From positions 124,001 through 188,000 of the forward strand of contig NZ_JALIRS010000004.1 of assembly GCF_023337795.1 (NCBI RefSeq): a DNA stretch of 64,000 bases, given 5' to 3'. Each line of letters opens with the position of its first letter. The first letter of the stretch is position 1. Position numbers and translations under genes: made by a program. This document shows positions 34,211 to 42,826 of this stretch, in pieces. Source of the stretch: Lysinibacillus sp. BPa_S21 (GTDB lineage Bacteria > Bacillota > Bacilli > Bacillales_A > Planococcaceae). Under the pieces are notes generated by a model that was not told the DNA's origin, searched no databases, and saw nothing but the letters and a program-made list of their open reading frames with translations.

Positions 34211-35902
34211 GTGTTAAGAGAGCTTAGTATTCGAAACTTTGCCATCATTGAGGATTTAACAGTTAGTTTTTCAGATGGTTTAACTGTTTTAACAGGTGAA
34301 ACAGGTGCAGGAAAATCAATTATTATCGATGCGGTGCATTTACTTGCTGGTGGTCGAGGAAATACCGAATTTATTCGTCATGGAGCTAAAAAAGCTGAAT
34401 TAGGTGGTTTATTTCAAATTTCTAGTTCTGGGCATCCTGTACATAAGAAACTTGAAGAGGCAGGCATTGAAATTGAAGAAGATGCCATTATTTTGCGCCG
34501 TGATTTAAATGACACGGGAAAAAGTGTTTGTCGAGTAAACGGTAAACTTGTGCCATTATCTGTGTTACGTGATATTGGATCTAGTCTCATCGATATTCAT
34601 GGACAACATGAAAATCAAGAACTTATGGATGAGAAACAACATATCTATTTACTTGACCATTTTGCTGAGGAACAACTTACACCTATTCAAGATTTGTACA
34701 GTTCTAAATATGATGAGTATCGTTCACTAAAAAAAGAATTAGCTTCGATTTCAATCGATGAACAGTTAATGGCGCAACGTATTGATTTGTACCAATTCCA
34801 AATGAAAGAGCTGGAGGATGCCAATTTAAAACTTGGCGAGGAAGATGAGCTACTTGATGAACGTCGCCGTCTTATGAATTTTAATAAGATTTTCGAACGC
34901 TCGAGTGCAGCTTATGAAGCTATTCAAGGAGAATCAAAAGGCCTTGATTGGATTGGCAATGCAATGGGAGCCTTAGAGGATGCTGCGACTGTTGACGAGC
35001 AATTTAAAGAAGCGTCAGAATCTGTCACGACTGCATTTTATGCATTGCAGGATGCTGCTTACCAGGTCAAAAATGTGTTGGACGAATTAGAATTTGATCC
35101 AGCCCGATTGAATGAAGTTGAGCAACGTTTAGCATTATTACAAAATTTAAAGCGCAAATATGGCACAACAGTTGAAGAAATTTTAGCGTATTACGATAAA
35201 ATTAAAACGGAGCTAAATGAGCTCTTAAATCGAGACGAAATTTTGCAAGTAAAAGAACGAAAAGTACTGGAATTAGAAGCCATACTAAATGAGCATGCTG
35301 CAGAACTTTCTTCTGTTCGAAAAGATGCTGCACATAATTTAAGTGAAGCTATTATGGCCGAACTACGTGAATTACATATGGAAAAAGCAAAATTTATTGT
35401 TAATTTTGATGAATTGCCTTACTTTGATGCGAATGGTAAAGACCAAGTCATTTTTTATATTTCTACGAATGTAGGCGAACCGCCAAAATCTTTACCGAAA
35501 ATTGCTTCTGGTGGGGAATTATCGCGTATGATGCTTGCATTAAAGACGATATTCTCTTCCTCTAATGGTATAACATCCATTATTTTTGATGAGGTAGATA
35601 CTGGTGTAAGTGGTCGTGTAGCGCAAGCAATTGCAGAAAAAATTGCAGCAATATCCGTAAACTCTCAAGTTTTATGTATTTCGCATTTACCGCAAGTGGC
35701 AGCGATGGCCGATCATCATTATTTTATTAAAAAAGAAGTTGAGCATGATCGAACATTTACGTCATTGCTGGAGATAGATACGGACGCTCGTATTGAAGAA
35801 GTAAGTCGCATGATATCTGGAGCAGAAATTACAGATCTAACTTTGCAGCATGCAACAGAGCTTTTAAAAATGGCGAATGAACGAAAAAAACAAATGAGAT
35901 AG
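34211..35902 (+). CDS. recN: DNA repair protein RecN
   Basis: SMC-like ATPase of 563 residues acting early in double-strand break repair. Walker A is LTGETGAGKSIIIDA near 27-41, followed by GQHENQELMD, a long coiled coil (about 150-370), the ABC signature ASGGELSRMMLALK near 436-449 and Walker B SIIFDEVDTGVSGRVAQAI. It starts with GTG. A terminator follows directly. Gene order argR-recN is conserved in Firmicutes. Confidence 0.96.
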   Translation: MLRELSIRNFAIIEDLTVSFSDGLTVLTGETGAGKSIIIDAVHLLAGGRGNTEFIRHGAKKAELGGLFQISSSGHPVHKKLEEAGIEIEEDAIILRRDLNDTGKSVCRVNGKLVPLSVLRDIGSSLIDIHGQHENQELMDEKQHIYLLDHFAEEQLTPIQDLYSSKYDEYRSLKKELASISIDEQLMAQRIDLYQFQMKELEDANLKLGEEDELLDERRRLMNFNKIFERSSAAYEAIQGESKGLDWIGNAMGALEDAATVDEQFKEASESVTTAFYALQDAAYQVKNVLDELEFDPARLNEVEQRLALLQNLKRKYGTTVEEILAYYDKIKTELNELLNRDEILQVKERKVLELEAILNEHAAELSSVRKDAAHNLSEAIMAELRELHMEKAKFIVNFDELPYFDANGKDQVIFYISTNVGEPPKSLPKIASGGELSRMMLALKTIFSSSNGITSIIFDEVDTGVSGRVAQAIAEKIAAISVNSQVLCISHLPQVAAMADHHYFIKKEVEHDRTFTSLLEIDTDARIEEVSRMISGAEITDLTLQHATELLKMANERKKQMR

Positions 35903-35910
35903 CGAAAGAA

Positions 35911-35947
35911 CCAGAAACAGCTCGTTGTTTCTGGCTTTTTTCTTTTT
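35911..35947 (+). terminator. Terminator after recN
   Basis: CCAGAAACA and TGTTTCTGG arms with a T-rich tail. Confidence 0.85.
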
Positions 35948-36022
35948 ACGCAAATATTTACCGCTTATAAGAACGCCACAACAACACATAGTAAAAAGAC
36001 AAAAATAAAAAGGAGGTGTCGT

Positions 36023-36970
36023 ATGTATCGTCGTTGGCGTCAATTTGTCATTTTGCCTATGCTCATCGTTTTATTATTCATGCCCGTAAAGGCTTTTGCC
36101 GCAAAAAAGCTAATTCCGATGGGCGAAGCAATTGGTATTCAATTGCAGCTATCACATGTATTTGTAGCGCATGATGTGCTATTAGCTTCCAATCAGTGGA
36201 TGAAAGGAGGCGCTGTAATTGAAAAAATAAATGATATTACAGTAAAAACGCTTTCAGATGCTAAAAAGGCTGTTAATCGCGAAGGACAACAGAAATGGAC
36301 GATAAAAAGTGAAGGAAAAGAAATAACACTTAATTTACAAGAGCAAGAAGCAGAACATGTTATTTCCTTTCTAAAAGATGAAACAGATGGAGTAGGAACA
36401 TTGACATACATTGATCCCGAGACAAAAAATTACGGAGCATTAGGCCACCAAATCGTTGATTCAACCCTACAAGAAGCCCCTATTTTCCATGCTGGCTCCA
36501 TTTTCTTAGCTTCGATTCAACAAATTCGTAAAAGCATACCGGGTCAACCTGGCTATAAAATATCCTCCATTGAAAAACATCAGGATCGATTAGGGAGTAT
36601 AGATAAAAATACAGTTTATGGAATTTTCGGTCGTTGGGAAGACGGTTACCAACAAAGATTGCCTAAAGCAATTGAAATTATGCATGAAAAAGATATAAAA
36701 ACAGGGAAGGCTGAAATCTATACTGCGATAGAGGGCAGCAAGGTGGAAACCTTTTCAATTGAAATTATAAAGGTCGAAAATGAACGACTTGAATTCATAG
36801 TAACTGACAAAAAGCTCATTGAAAAAACAGGTGGTATTTTGCAGGGAATGAGTGGCAGTCCTATCATTCAAGACGGTCGTTTTGTAGGTGCAGTTACACA
36901 TATGTTCGTGGAGGAGCCAACAAAAGGAGCAGCCCTTACGGTAGCGGAAATGTTAAAAAAATCTTCATAA
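36023..36970 (+). CDS. spoIVB: SpoIVB serine peptidase, short form
   Basis: Signalling protease secreted from the forespore that cleaves SpoIVFA and so activates sigma-K. In 315 residues there is a signal peptide/anchor (1-27), a compact PDZ-like domain (about 55-105) and the S55 peptidase domain with catalytic His142 (NYGALGH) and Ser in LQGMSGSPIIQDG near 278. Bacillus SpoIVB has about 425 residues; here most of the N-terminal segment before the PDZ domain is absent. AAAGGAGGTG lies upstream. Place between recN and spo0A is canonical. Confidence 0.9.
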   Translation: MYRRWRQFVILPMLIVLLFMPVKAFAAKKLIPMGEAIGIQLQLSHVFVAHDVLLASNQWMKGGAVIEKINDITVKTLSDAKKAVNREGQQKWTIKSEGKEITLNLQEQEAEHVISFLKDETDGVGTLTYIDPETKNYGALGHQIVDSTLQEAPIFHAGSIFLASIQQIRKSIPGQPGYKISSIEKHQDRLGSIDKNTVYGIFGRWEDGYQQRLPKAIEIMHEKDIKTGKAEIYTAIEGSKVETFSIEIIKVENERLEFIVTDKKLIEKTGGILQGMSGSPIIQDGRFVGAVTHMFVEEPTKGAALTVAEMLKKSS

Positions 36971-36976
36971 ACAGAA

Positions 36977-37006
36977 GGAGCTGCCAAATGGTAGCTCCAT
37001 TCTTTC
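36977..37006 (+). terminator. Terminator after spoIVB
   Basis: GGAGCTGCC and GGTAGCTCC arms around a four-base loop, then ATTCTTTC. Confidence 0.65.
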
Positions 37007-37219
37007 ATGAAAATATGTCGTTCACCATGTATTTCATTTATTTATGAAGCGATTAGCGATACTTAAAAAAAACTGTAGTTTTATCTCCATTTTTTCACTA
37101 AAATAAATGGTATAAGCTTAAGAAGCTTTGCAGGTATTTATCATAACTTGTCGATATAAAAAGAAAGTATCGGACTACATACTCATTTTTGGAAATAGAA
37201 AAGGTTTTTAAAACAAAAA

Positions 37220-37226
37220 TGTCGAA
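37220..37226 (+). promoter_or_regulatory. 0A box upstream of spo0A
   Basis: TGTCGAA is the consensus Spo0A-binding heptamer, 70 bases before the spo0A start. A near match, TGTCGAT, lies at about 37148. This fits autoregulation of spo0A known in Bacillus. The remainder of the 325-base gap is AT-rich and shows no gene. Confidence 0.55.
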
Positions 37227-37295
37227 AATTCCAAAGTGTGCAAAAAATGCATTAGGGGATAAGTGACGCTTTGAGGAGCAGAAGGAGGAATTTAA

Positions 37296-38087
37296 ATGAC
37301 AAAGGTTAAAGTTGCGATTGCAGATGATAATCGTGAGTTATTAAAAACAATGGAGCAGTATTTTCAAGGACATCCTGAAATTGAAATAATTGCAACAGCT
37401 TCAAATGGGAAAGTTTGCTTGCAAATGCTAGAGGAGTTCACTCCAGATATTTTACTTCTAGATATAATCATGCCACATCTTGATGGGTTAGCTGTTTTAG
37501 AGTCGATGTATCAGAATGAACGTATGTCTTCAGTTCAAGTGATCATGTTAACTGCATTCGGTCAAGAAGATGTCATGAAACAAGCTGTAGACTTAGGGGC
37601 TTCTTATTTCATGCTAAAGCCATTTGAATTTGACCAATTGGTTCAAAAGATTTTACATTGTGCTGGACAGAAGGCTACACTTCCTAAAAAGACAAGTGTT
37701 TTACAACCAGCGGCACCTCAAAAATTAAATCAACATCAATTAGATAGCACGATTACAGCCATCATTAAAGAAATCGGCGTTCCTGCACATATTAAAGGTT
37801 ACTCTTATTTGCGAGAAGCTATTCAGATGGTGTTTGAAGATATCGAGTTATTGGGCTCTGTGACGAAAATTTTATATCCGGAAATCGCTAAAAAATTCAA
37901 CACAACGCCATCACGAGTTGAACGTGCGATTCGTCATGCCATTGAAGTCGCATGGAATCGCGGCAATTATGAATCGATTTCGTCGATGTTTGGGTATACA
38001 GTACATCATTTAAAATCAAAGCCGACAAATAGCGAATTCATCGCCATGATCGCTGACAAGATTCGCATTGATATGATGGCGAGTTAA
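37296..38087 (+). CDS. spo0A: Master sporulation regulator Spo0A
   Basis: Response regulator of 263 residues. Receiver domain (1-122) has the acidic pocket D10 D11, phospho-acceptor D56 (LLLDIIMP), and K108. The C-terminal DNA-binding domain has the helix-turn-helix [20 protein letters not shown] and [20 protein letters not shown], almost invariant among spore formers. AGAAGGAGG precedes ATG. It is phosphorylated by the phosphorelay and binds 0A boxes. Intact here, although spoIIIA is damaged. Confidence 0.98.
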   Translation: MTKVKVAIADDNRELLKTMEQYFQGHPEIEIIATASNGKVCLQMLEEFTPDILLLDIIMPHLDGLAVLESMYQNERMSSVQVIMLTAFGQEDVMKQAVDLGASYFMLKPFEFDQLVQKILHCAGQKATLPKKTSVLQPAAPQKLNQHQLDSTITAIIKEIGVPAHIKGYSYLREAIQMVFEDIELLGSVTKILYPEIAKKFNTTPSRVERAIRHAIEVAWNRGNYESISSMFGYTVHHLKSKPTNSEFIAMIADKIRIDMMAS

Positions 38088-38149
38088 ATTTTTGATGTGA
38101 CTGGGATTGAGAAGCTATTCGGTGTAGAATTATTTGCCTATAAACAAAA

Positions 38150-38182
38150 ATAAGCGTGTTTATATAAGCACACTTTTATTTA
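38150..38182 (+). terminator. Terminator after spo0A
   Basis: AAGCGTGT and GCACACTT arms (one mismatch, one wobble) followed by TTATTTATT. Confidence 0.6.
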
Positions 38183-38340
38183 TTGAGTTCAAGTAACTTA
38201 ATGGATAGGAGAGTGCTATTTTTTTTCAGAAAGGTAAGGTAATTACAGAAATAGACATCCAGTTGGATTCAAACCAAAAAATCATTTGAGCAAACTTTGA
38301 CGTTATTTAAATTACTTAGTACAAGAGTTGGAAATTGAAG

Positions 38341-38496
38341 ATGCAAGTAACGTCTCATGTAAGGTGTTATATTAAATATCTGCTTGAACGTGGGAAATAC
38401 ACTATAACGGTTTCTGATAAGAGTTTAGATATTAACTATTCAAATAGACAAGAGGATTATAAAAAGCCAATACAGCCAATCATACAAGGAATATAA
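38341..38496 (+). pseudogene. Decayed small gene
   Basis: A 51-codon frame (MQVTSHVRCYIKYLLERGKY, TITVSDKSLDINYSNRQEDY) has no ribosome site. Upstream bases 38220-38340 contain protein-like pieces in other frames, such as SFEQTLTLFKLL and LVQELEIEDASNVS, suggesting a gene broken by frameshifts. Not recognised. Confidence 0.3.
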
Positions 38497-38577
38497 AACT
38501 ACGGGTACAACATATGAATCGTGTTGGAGTTTTTAAGGAGGAATGATTCACATTCAAAAAACTGGAATTTGCCTCCG

Positions 38578-38766
38578 ATGAAATTTGGTTTTGGGGAAAA
38601 AGTTCTATTCACATTCAATGGCATTGAACTGGTTGGAATAGTTGAAATAGCAGACTTTGGCGGTTCGCTTGAACACGATTTCCATTCGTATGATATTTTC
38701 GTTGCTGAAGACAATTGTTTGTATAAGCATATTCCTGAAGAAGTTTGTAGAATTGCTTGCTTCTAA
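38578..38766 (+). CDS. Small unknown protein
   Basis: Sixty-two residues from ATG 38578: MKFGFGEKVLFTFNGIELVG, IVEIADFGGSLEHDFHSYDI, FVAEDNCLYKHIPEEVCRI. It reads as a compact beta-rich protein. A strong AAGGAGG at 38535-38541 is too far away for this start, and the ATG it serves is in another frame, so the start may be damaged. A longer in-frame option begins at GTG 38521. Confidence 0.4.
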   Translation: MKFGFGEKVLFTFNGIELVGIVEIADFGGSLEHDFHSYDIFVAEDNCLYKHIPEEVCRIACF

Positions 38767-38866
38767 TGAGATTGAACAATCGCTCAGCGGGATATCGTAG
38801 ATCAGTTTAAAGAGCCATCTTCAAAAGAGGAAGTGGTGTTACAGTCGAGTAGAGGAAGCTAACAAA

Positions 38867-38908
38867 AGGACTTGTGTATAATGAGTTTTTATCATACGCA
38901 CAAGTCCT
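38867..38908. repeat. ACTTG/CAAGT hairpin repeat, copy 1
   Basis: AGGACTTGTG and CACAAGTCCT arms. Further copies at 39511-39545 (right half only) and 39813-39848; copies share AACAAAAGGACTTG on the left and CAAGTCCT.GATTG on the right. A small interspersed hairpin family, possibly terminators. Confidence 0.55.
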
Positions 38909-39038
38909 ATCAAGATTGGTATACCAAAGTTCGTTATTGTCTCAGTAAACGAATCTTTGATATTGGGCTTGTTAGGTAATAGAAGTAGGACTTTACCACC
39001 GTTGAATAATTGGACATATAATGCTAATCCAAAGCAAA

Positions 39039-39455
39039 CTAATCTCTATTATCAAGTGAATTTTTACAGTCATGTTCACTATGTTTTGTCTCACCCTCAA
39101 ATATTTCAGTAATGCCATCTGAAAGTCTATTTTTTTCACAAAATTGCTGAACTTGTTTCCCTTTTTTAGTAATTCCATAATAATAAGTTGTAGTAGGTTC
39201 GTCTTTAAAGATGACCATATAATGTCCGTGATAAAAATCTTTATTTATTAAGTGCTTTGGCTCAACAAAATGTGATTCTTCAATTTTTTCGTCTGTATAT
39301 CCCTTCGCTTCTAAATATTTCGGAACATACTTATTAGCGATATATTTTGTATATGGATTACCGTTGTTTAGAACATAAATAAAACCAGTTGGCAGAGCAA
39401 AGACAATAACAGCGATTAAGGTACTAGTTATAATTAATATCTTTTTTTTAATCAT
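39039..39455 (-). CDS. DUF3139-type exported or membrane-anchored protein
   Basis: A 138-residue protein with one N-terminal hydrophobic helix (residues 5-28, after MIKKK) and a soluble extracellular part containing YVPKYLEAKGYTDEKIEESH and HGHYMVIFKDEPTTTYYYGI, TKKGKQVQQF, a pattern I associate with DUF3139. AAGGGGTGATGG lies upstream. It is a small secreted-type protein of unknown role, common in Bacillus relatives. The C-terminus is strongly acidic. Confidence 0.6.
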   Translation of the reverse strand: MIKKKILIITSTLIAVIVFALPTGFIYVLNNGNPYTKYIANKYVPKYLEAKGYTDEKIEESHFVEPKHLINKDFYHGHYMVIFKDEPTTTYYYGITKKGKQVQQFCEKNRLSDGITEIFEGETKHSEHDCKNSLDNRD

Positions 39456-39506
39456 CTTCCATCACCCCTTAATATTGTTTCTTCCATCTCTTTAATAACA
39501 GAATTA

Positions 39507-39698
39507 TCATTTTTTACGCACAAGCCCTAGATTGATGTGTGATAAGCGTTGTTTCGCGTATTGAAAAATGAGGATACCCCTTATTATTCCGAGTAAAAAT
39601 AAAGCTACAAACAATTTGCTCAATTCATCCACTAAAGCAACTATTGTGTGTAATTTTACACTATTTTGGTATTTAGTCAATTGATAATTATAATTCAA
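39507..39698 (-). CDS. Doubtful small membrane ORF
   Basis: Up to 63 codons with one hydrophobic segment (LFVALFLLGIIRGILIFQYA) and a basic end. Its 5' part overlaps a promoter-like TTGACT-16-TAAAAT, and no ribosome site is present, so an internal GTG may be the start or it may be a remnant. Its end runs through the hairpin repeat right half. Confidence 0.3.
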   Translation of the reverse strand: MNYNYQLTKYQNSVKLHTIVALVDELSKLFVALFLLGIIRGILIFQYAKQRLSHINLGLVRKK

Positions 39699-39812
39699 TC
39701 ACCATTTCACAGTCTATGAGGGTTAAAAGGGAGCAGAAGAGTCATTTACATAGCTAACTTAGTTGGTGCTACAAAACCTTGTGCTGTAGGAGCTATTGTG
39801 AGAGCAAAACAA

Positions 39813-39848
39813 AAGGACTTGCAGGAAAAATCATAAATGCAAGTCCTT
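39813..39848. repeat. ACTTG/CAAGT hairpin repeat, copy 3
   Basis: AAGGACTTGCA and TGCAAGTCCTT arms, followed by AGATTGGAGTGTGAT, which also follows the copy at 39521 (AGATTGATGTGTGAT). The PspC-like fragment ends just to its right. Confidence 0.55.
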
Positions 39849-39872
39849 AGATTGGAGTGTGATTCAATTGAT

Positions 39873-40067
39873 TTAAATGTCGGATGGTTGATTATAATGA
39901 AATAAAATTATCTTTTGTATCACAAAAAGGAAAATTAATCTAATAATCCAAGGTGACACTCCAAAGGATTGCGCAATCCCTCCACAAACGACACAAATAA
40001 TTCGGTCATTTCGTGATCTCAATATAAAGCGAGCAAAAAGATGGTGTAGGATTGAATAAATAAGCAA
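39873..40067 (-). pseudogene. PspC-domain fragment
   Basis: LRSRNDRIICVVCGGIAQSF and GVSPWIIRLIFLFV match the PspC domain core (usual form RxxxDRxxxGVCGGxAxYF), a membrane stress-response module. The first Gly of GVCGG is Val. Both ends look wrong: the N-terminal extension is unrelated and lacks a ribosome site, and after the helix the C-terminus departs into FHYNQPSDI beside a hairpin repeat. Likely a truncated relic. Confidence 0.55.
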
Positions 40068-40097
40068 AAAAGAACCTAATCTGGTTCTTTTTTTGCT
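40063..40097. terminator. Terminator downstream of the LysM/3D gene
   Basis: AAAAAAGAACC and GGTTCTTTTTTT arms form a symmetrical hairpin that can stop the minus-strand gene at 40114. Confidence 0.85.
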
Positions 40098-40113
40098 TAT
40101 TAGACCGGTTAAG

Positions 40114-40998
40114 TTAGTCTAATATTGTGACCTTTAATTGTTTTACTCCAAAATTAATTGCATCTTGTTGAGAAGGGAAAAAGACATCGATTCGATTTCC
40201 TTTAATGGCACCGCCTGTATCCCCTGCGATTGCTTCACCATAGCCTTCCACATAAACTTTACTACCCAGTGGAATTACAGTTGGGTCAACTGAGATGACC
40301 TTCGCATTTGGGTTTGTTTTAAGGTTAATTCCAGTAGCAGTAATACCGGAACATCCCTCACATGAAGCCGTATAGGCTGAAGCTTCCACTATAAGTTCCT
40401 TTGAAGCAGTATTATTTTTTGATGGAGCAGTTGCTTCAGGTGCATTCTCCTTTGAAGCAGTATTACTTGTTGATGGAGCGGCCACTTCAGATGCACTATC
40501 CTTTGAAGTTGTAATACTTGTTGATGAAACAGTCTCTTCAGGTTTACCCTCCATTGCAGTTGTATTATTTGTTACTGAAGTTGTAGTTTCCTTTGCTGCA
40601 TGAGCTGCAGGCTTTATTGGTTTGTCAGTTACAGCCGTACTCGTTTTCGTACCATTAATAATGGATAGATTTAAACCTGGATGAATAAGGTCCGTATGTA
40701 ATTGGTTCCATTCTTTAATTTGCGAAACAGTGACTTGATGATCTAGGGCTATGTCCCATAGTGTATCACCTTGCTTAACGGTATATTGTTGTGCAATGGT
40801 AAGGACATCGCCAGGGTGAATAAGGTTGGTAGTAATATGATTCAATGTTTTGATATTTTCTACAGAAGTATTATGTGCACGAGATAAATCCCAAAGAGTA
40901 TCTCCTTTTTGTACGGTAATTGTTGCAGCTTGAGCATTAGCGCCTAAAGTTGCCGAAAGCATTGCAACGGGTACAATTGAAATTATTTTTTTAATCAT
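40114..40998 (-). CDS. LysM-LysM-3D cell wall hydrolase (YocH-like)
   Basis: Secreted 294-residue protein. A signal peptide (1-24, ending ANAQA) is followed by LysM domains at about 26-68 and 71-114 (VQKGDTLWDLSRAHNTSVEN, VKQGDTLWDIALDHQVTVSQ), a Ser/Thr-rich linker with repeats of the type SKENAPEATAPS (about 120-205), and a C-terminal 3D domain with ASAYTASCEGCSGITATG and the Asp residues in SVDPTVIPLGSKVYV, AGDTGGAIKGNRIDVFF. Such proteins cleave peptidoglycan and are often WalRK controlled. ATG has GGAGGA upstream. Confidence 0.92.
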   Translation of the reverse strand: MIKKIISIVPVAMLSATLGANAQAATITVQKGDTLWDLSRAHNTSVENIKTLNHITTNLIHPGDVLTIAQQYTVKQGDTLWDIALDHQVTVSQIKEWNQLHTDLIHPGLNLSIINGTKTSTAVTDKPIKPAAHAAKETTTSVTNNTTAMEGKPEETVSSTSITTSKDSASEVAAPSTSNTASKENAPEATAPSKNNTASKELIVEASAYTASCEGCSGITATGINLKTNPNAKVISVDPTVIPLGSKVYVEGYGEAIAGDTGGAIKGNRIDVFFPSQQDAINFGVKQLKVTILD

Positions 40999-41033
40999 TT
41001 ATTAATCCTCCATGTGCGTTCTTAGTTGTTATT

Positions 41034-41050
41034 GTAAAATCATCGTAACA
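41034..41050 (-). promoter_or_regulatory. Possible WalR box
   Basis: TGTTAC-GATGA-TTTTAC on the minus strand, 36 bases before the hydrolase ATG, fits the direct-repeat TGTWAH-N5-TGTWAH pattern of WalR with one mismatch. Family knowledge of yocH regulation makes it plausible. Confidence 0.35.
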
Positions 41051-41276
41051 TAGATTTTTCTGAGAAAAAGAACAAGGAGATGTTAATTTGATTTCGTCTA
41101 TGGCATTTATATTGCAATAATATTGCTAATATTAAAGGATACTATTTCCATGATGAAGATACCTGATTCATTAAGGATTAAATGTGATAATGTTTATACA
41201 TTAAATGAATTTAATAAATGAAGGATAATCATGTCAATTAAAGCTATATTTTCTGTTTAGCAAACAGAAGTGTTGA

Positions 41277-41489
41277 ATGTTGATTATTGAAATAGATGGT
41301 TATTTTCATCAAGCGTTGGTTACAGGTAAAAAGTGTTCTAAACATCAGTTAAATTACAAGTATCTGCTAGCAATAGAATTAACTTATGAAATAAGGGACT
41401 TTCCTAATTTGTTACGCAAAAAAAACAGGGTTCAGACGATTTCAATTTACCGGAGATTAAGATACAGAACACTTTATAGAGTTAAATGA
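41277..41489 (+). pseudogene. Decayed unknown gene
   Basis: LIIEIDGYFHQALVTGKKCS, KHQLNYKYLLAIELTYEIRD, FPNL looks like protein. At about 41410 the coding-like character moves to the next frame (QGSDDFNLPEIKIQNTL and TAG), so a frameshift lies near the A-run at 41418-41425. No ribosome site and no family recognised. Confidence 0.3.
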
Positions 41490-41570
41490 AATAAAGAATA
41501 ACAATGATGTAGCGTTTTGGGGCTAGCGACCGGTAATTGTCATTTAGTTCACGCTGTTATAGCCAAATCA

Positions 41571-41622
41571 ATACGCCTTTTTAGATAGTATGCACCGGCT
41601 TTCTAAAAAGGTGTATTTTTTA
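41571..41622. terminator. Hairpin terminator in the 41490-41811 gap
   Basis: ATACGCCTTTTTAGA pairs with TCTAAAAAGGTGTAT, then TTTTTTAT. The rest of the 322-base gap shows no gene. Confidence 0.75.
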
Positions 41623-41817
41623 TGTGTTTAAGAACATTCTAAATCGAAATAGAACGTAATATGTTGGACTATTGTACAAAAGTTCTCATTTACAATAAGA
41701 ACGAATAGAGATCCTTTTTTGAGTACAAAATAATACATTGTTCACTTCCTATGTTGCAGTTGGTGCATTGAATGTATGGAAAATTAATCTCATAGTTTAA
41801 ATGGAGGGGGAATGAAG

Positions 41818-42198
41818 GTGGGGTTATTTGATGGAATAATCGGTAATGCAAGTGAAGTAAATCTAGGGAAATTGCAGGAAGAAGTTAAAGATTTATTAAC
41901 ACCTAATGAAAAAATTATGAACGCGTATAAAATCATAAGAGACACTTTTATATTTACGGATAAAAGACTTATCTTAATCGATAAACAAGGTGTAACTGGA
42001 AAGAAAACACAATATCATTCAATTCCGTATAAGAGTATTCTTCATTTTTCAGTTGAAACTGCGGGAACGTTTGATTTAGATGCAGAGTTGAAAATTTGGG
42101 TTTCAGGCAATGAATTACCGATACAAAAAAGCTTTAATAAATCAACTAACATATATAAAATTCAAAGTGTGCTAGCGGAGTATGTTTTAGGAAAGTGA
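41818..42198 (+). CDS. Bacterial PH-domain protein
   Basis: A compact protein of 126 residues, GLFDGIIGNASEVNLGKLQE at the start and then a PH-like fold (KIIRDTFIFTDKRLILIDKQ, GVTGKKTQYHSIPYKSILHF, SVETAGTFDLDAELKIWVSG), the bPH_1/DUF1696 type. GTG at 41818 has GGAGG 10 bases upstream; ATG at 41812 is too close. Role unknown. Single gene with a terminator behind. Confidence 0.8.
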   Translation: MGLFDGIIGNASEVNLGKLQEEVKDLLTPNEKIMNAYKIIRDTFIFTDKRLILIDKQGVTGKKTQYHSIPYKSILHFSVETAGTFDLDAELKIWVSGNELPIQKSFNKSTNIYKIQSVLAEYVLGK

Positions 42199-42201
42199 AA
42201 T

Positions 42202-42238
42202 GTAAACGGTCAACAATACGTTGATCGTTTATCTTTAC
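42202..42238 (+). terminator. Terminator after the PH-domain gene
   Basis: TAAACGGTCAAC and GTTGATCGTTTA arms with a TCTTTACTT tail. Confidence 0.7.
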
Positions 42239-42271
42239 TTGAACGTATATAATTAATACGGGTGATAACTT

Positions 42272-42466
42272 ATGAAAAGCGTAAACTTACAACTTGACGA
42301 AAAAAACTCGTTAGAAATAACACAGGTAGGAGAGCATTTATTTGAGGTGCGCCTTGGCATGAATGGAAGCATTAGTGTTTACTATATGACGCGTGAACAG
42401 CTCCTAGATTTTGATCAATTAGGCGCACATATATGCATTGAGTCTATTCTAGAGAATGACAAGTAA
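42272..42466 (+). CDS. Small unknown soluble protein
   Basis: Sixty-four residues, MKSVNLQLDEKNSLEITQVG, EHLFEVRLGMNGSISVYYMT, REQLLDFDQLGAHICIESIL. It reads as an intact beta-rich protein and starts with ATG after GGGTGATAAC. No family recognised. Confidence 0.5.
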   Translation: MKSVNLQLDEKNSLEITQVGEHLFEVRLGMNGSISVYYMTREQLLDFDQLGAHICIESILENDK

Positions 42467-42826
42467 CCATAATCCAGCTTTCTTCGAGTAGTTAATAAAT
42501 GTTTTTAGTTAGTATTGAAGGCCTAATGAATATTTATAAAAATTATGACAGATATATTATTTATTTTTCAGTTTGTTGAAGATTTTGTGAATTTCCTGAT
42601 TAGTACCTATGGAATGTTTTCAATGAATGAAGCGAGATTTTAAAATATTAGAAAAAAACTTCCTTTTTGTAGTATAAATCGACTAATGTTGGAGTGGAAA
42701 TGTAAGAGATGTATGAAAGTATTACTTACAAAGTATGGATAAATTCTTTCTTGGCAGTGACAATTGTCTCTAAACAAATATAAGTAGATTGTATATACTT
42801 ACAGGTAGAGGGAAGGAGGAGATCAC
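42467..42826. other. Gap without a supported gene
   Basis: A 360-base AT-rich stretch before fapA. I see no gene, hairpin terminator or repeat in it; GGAAGGAGGAG at its end is the fapA ribosome site. Confidence 0.5.
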
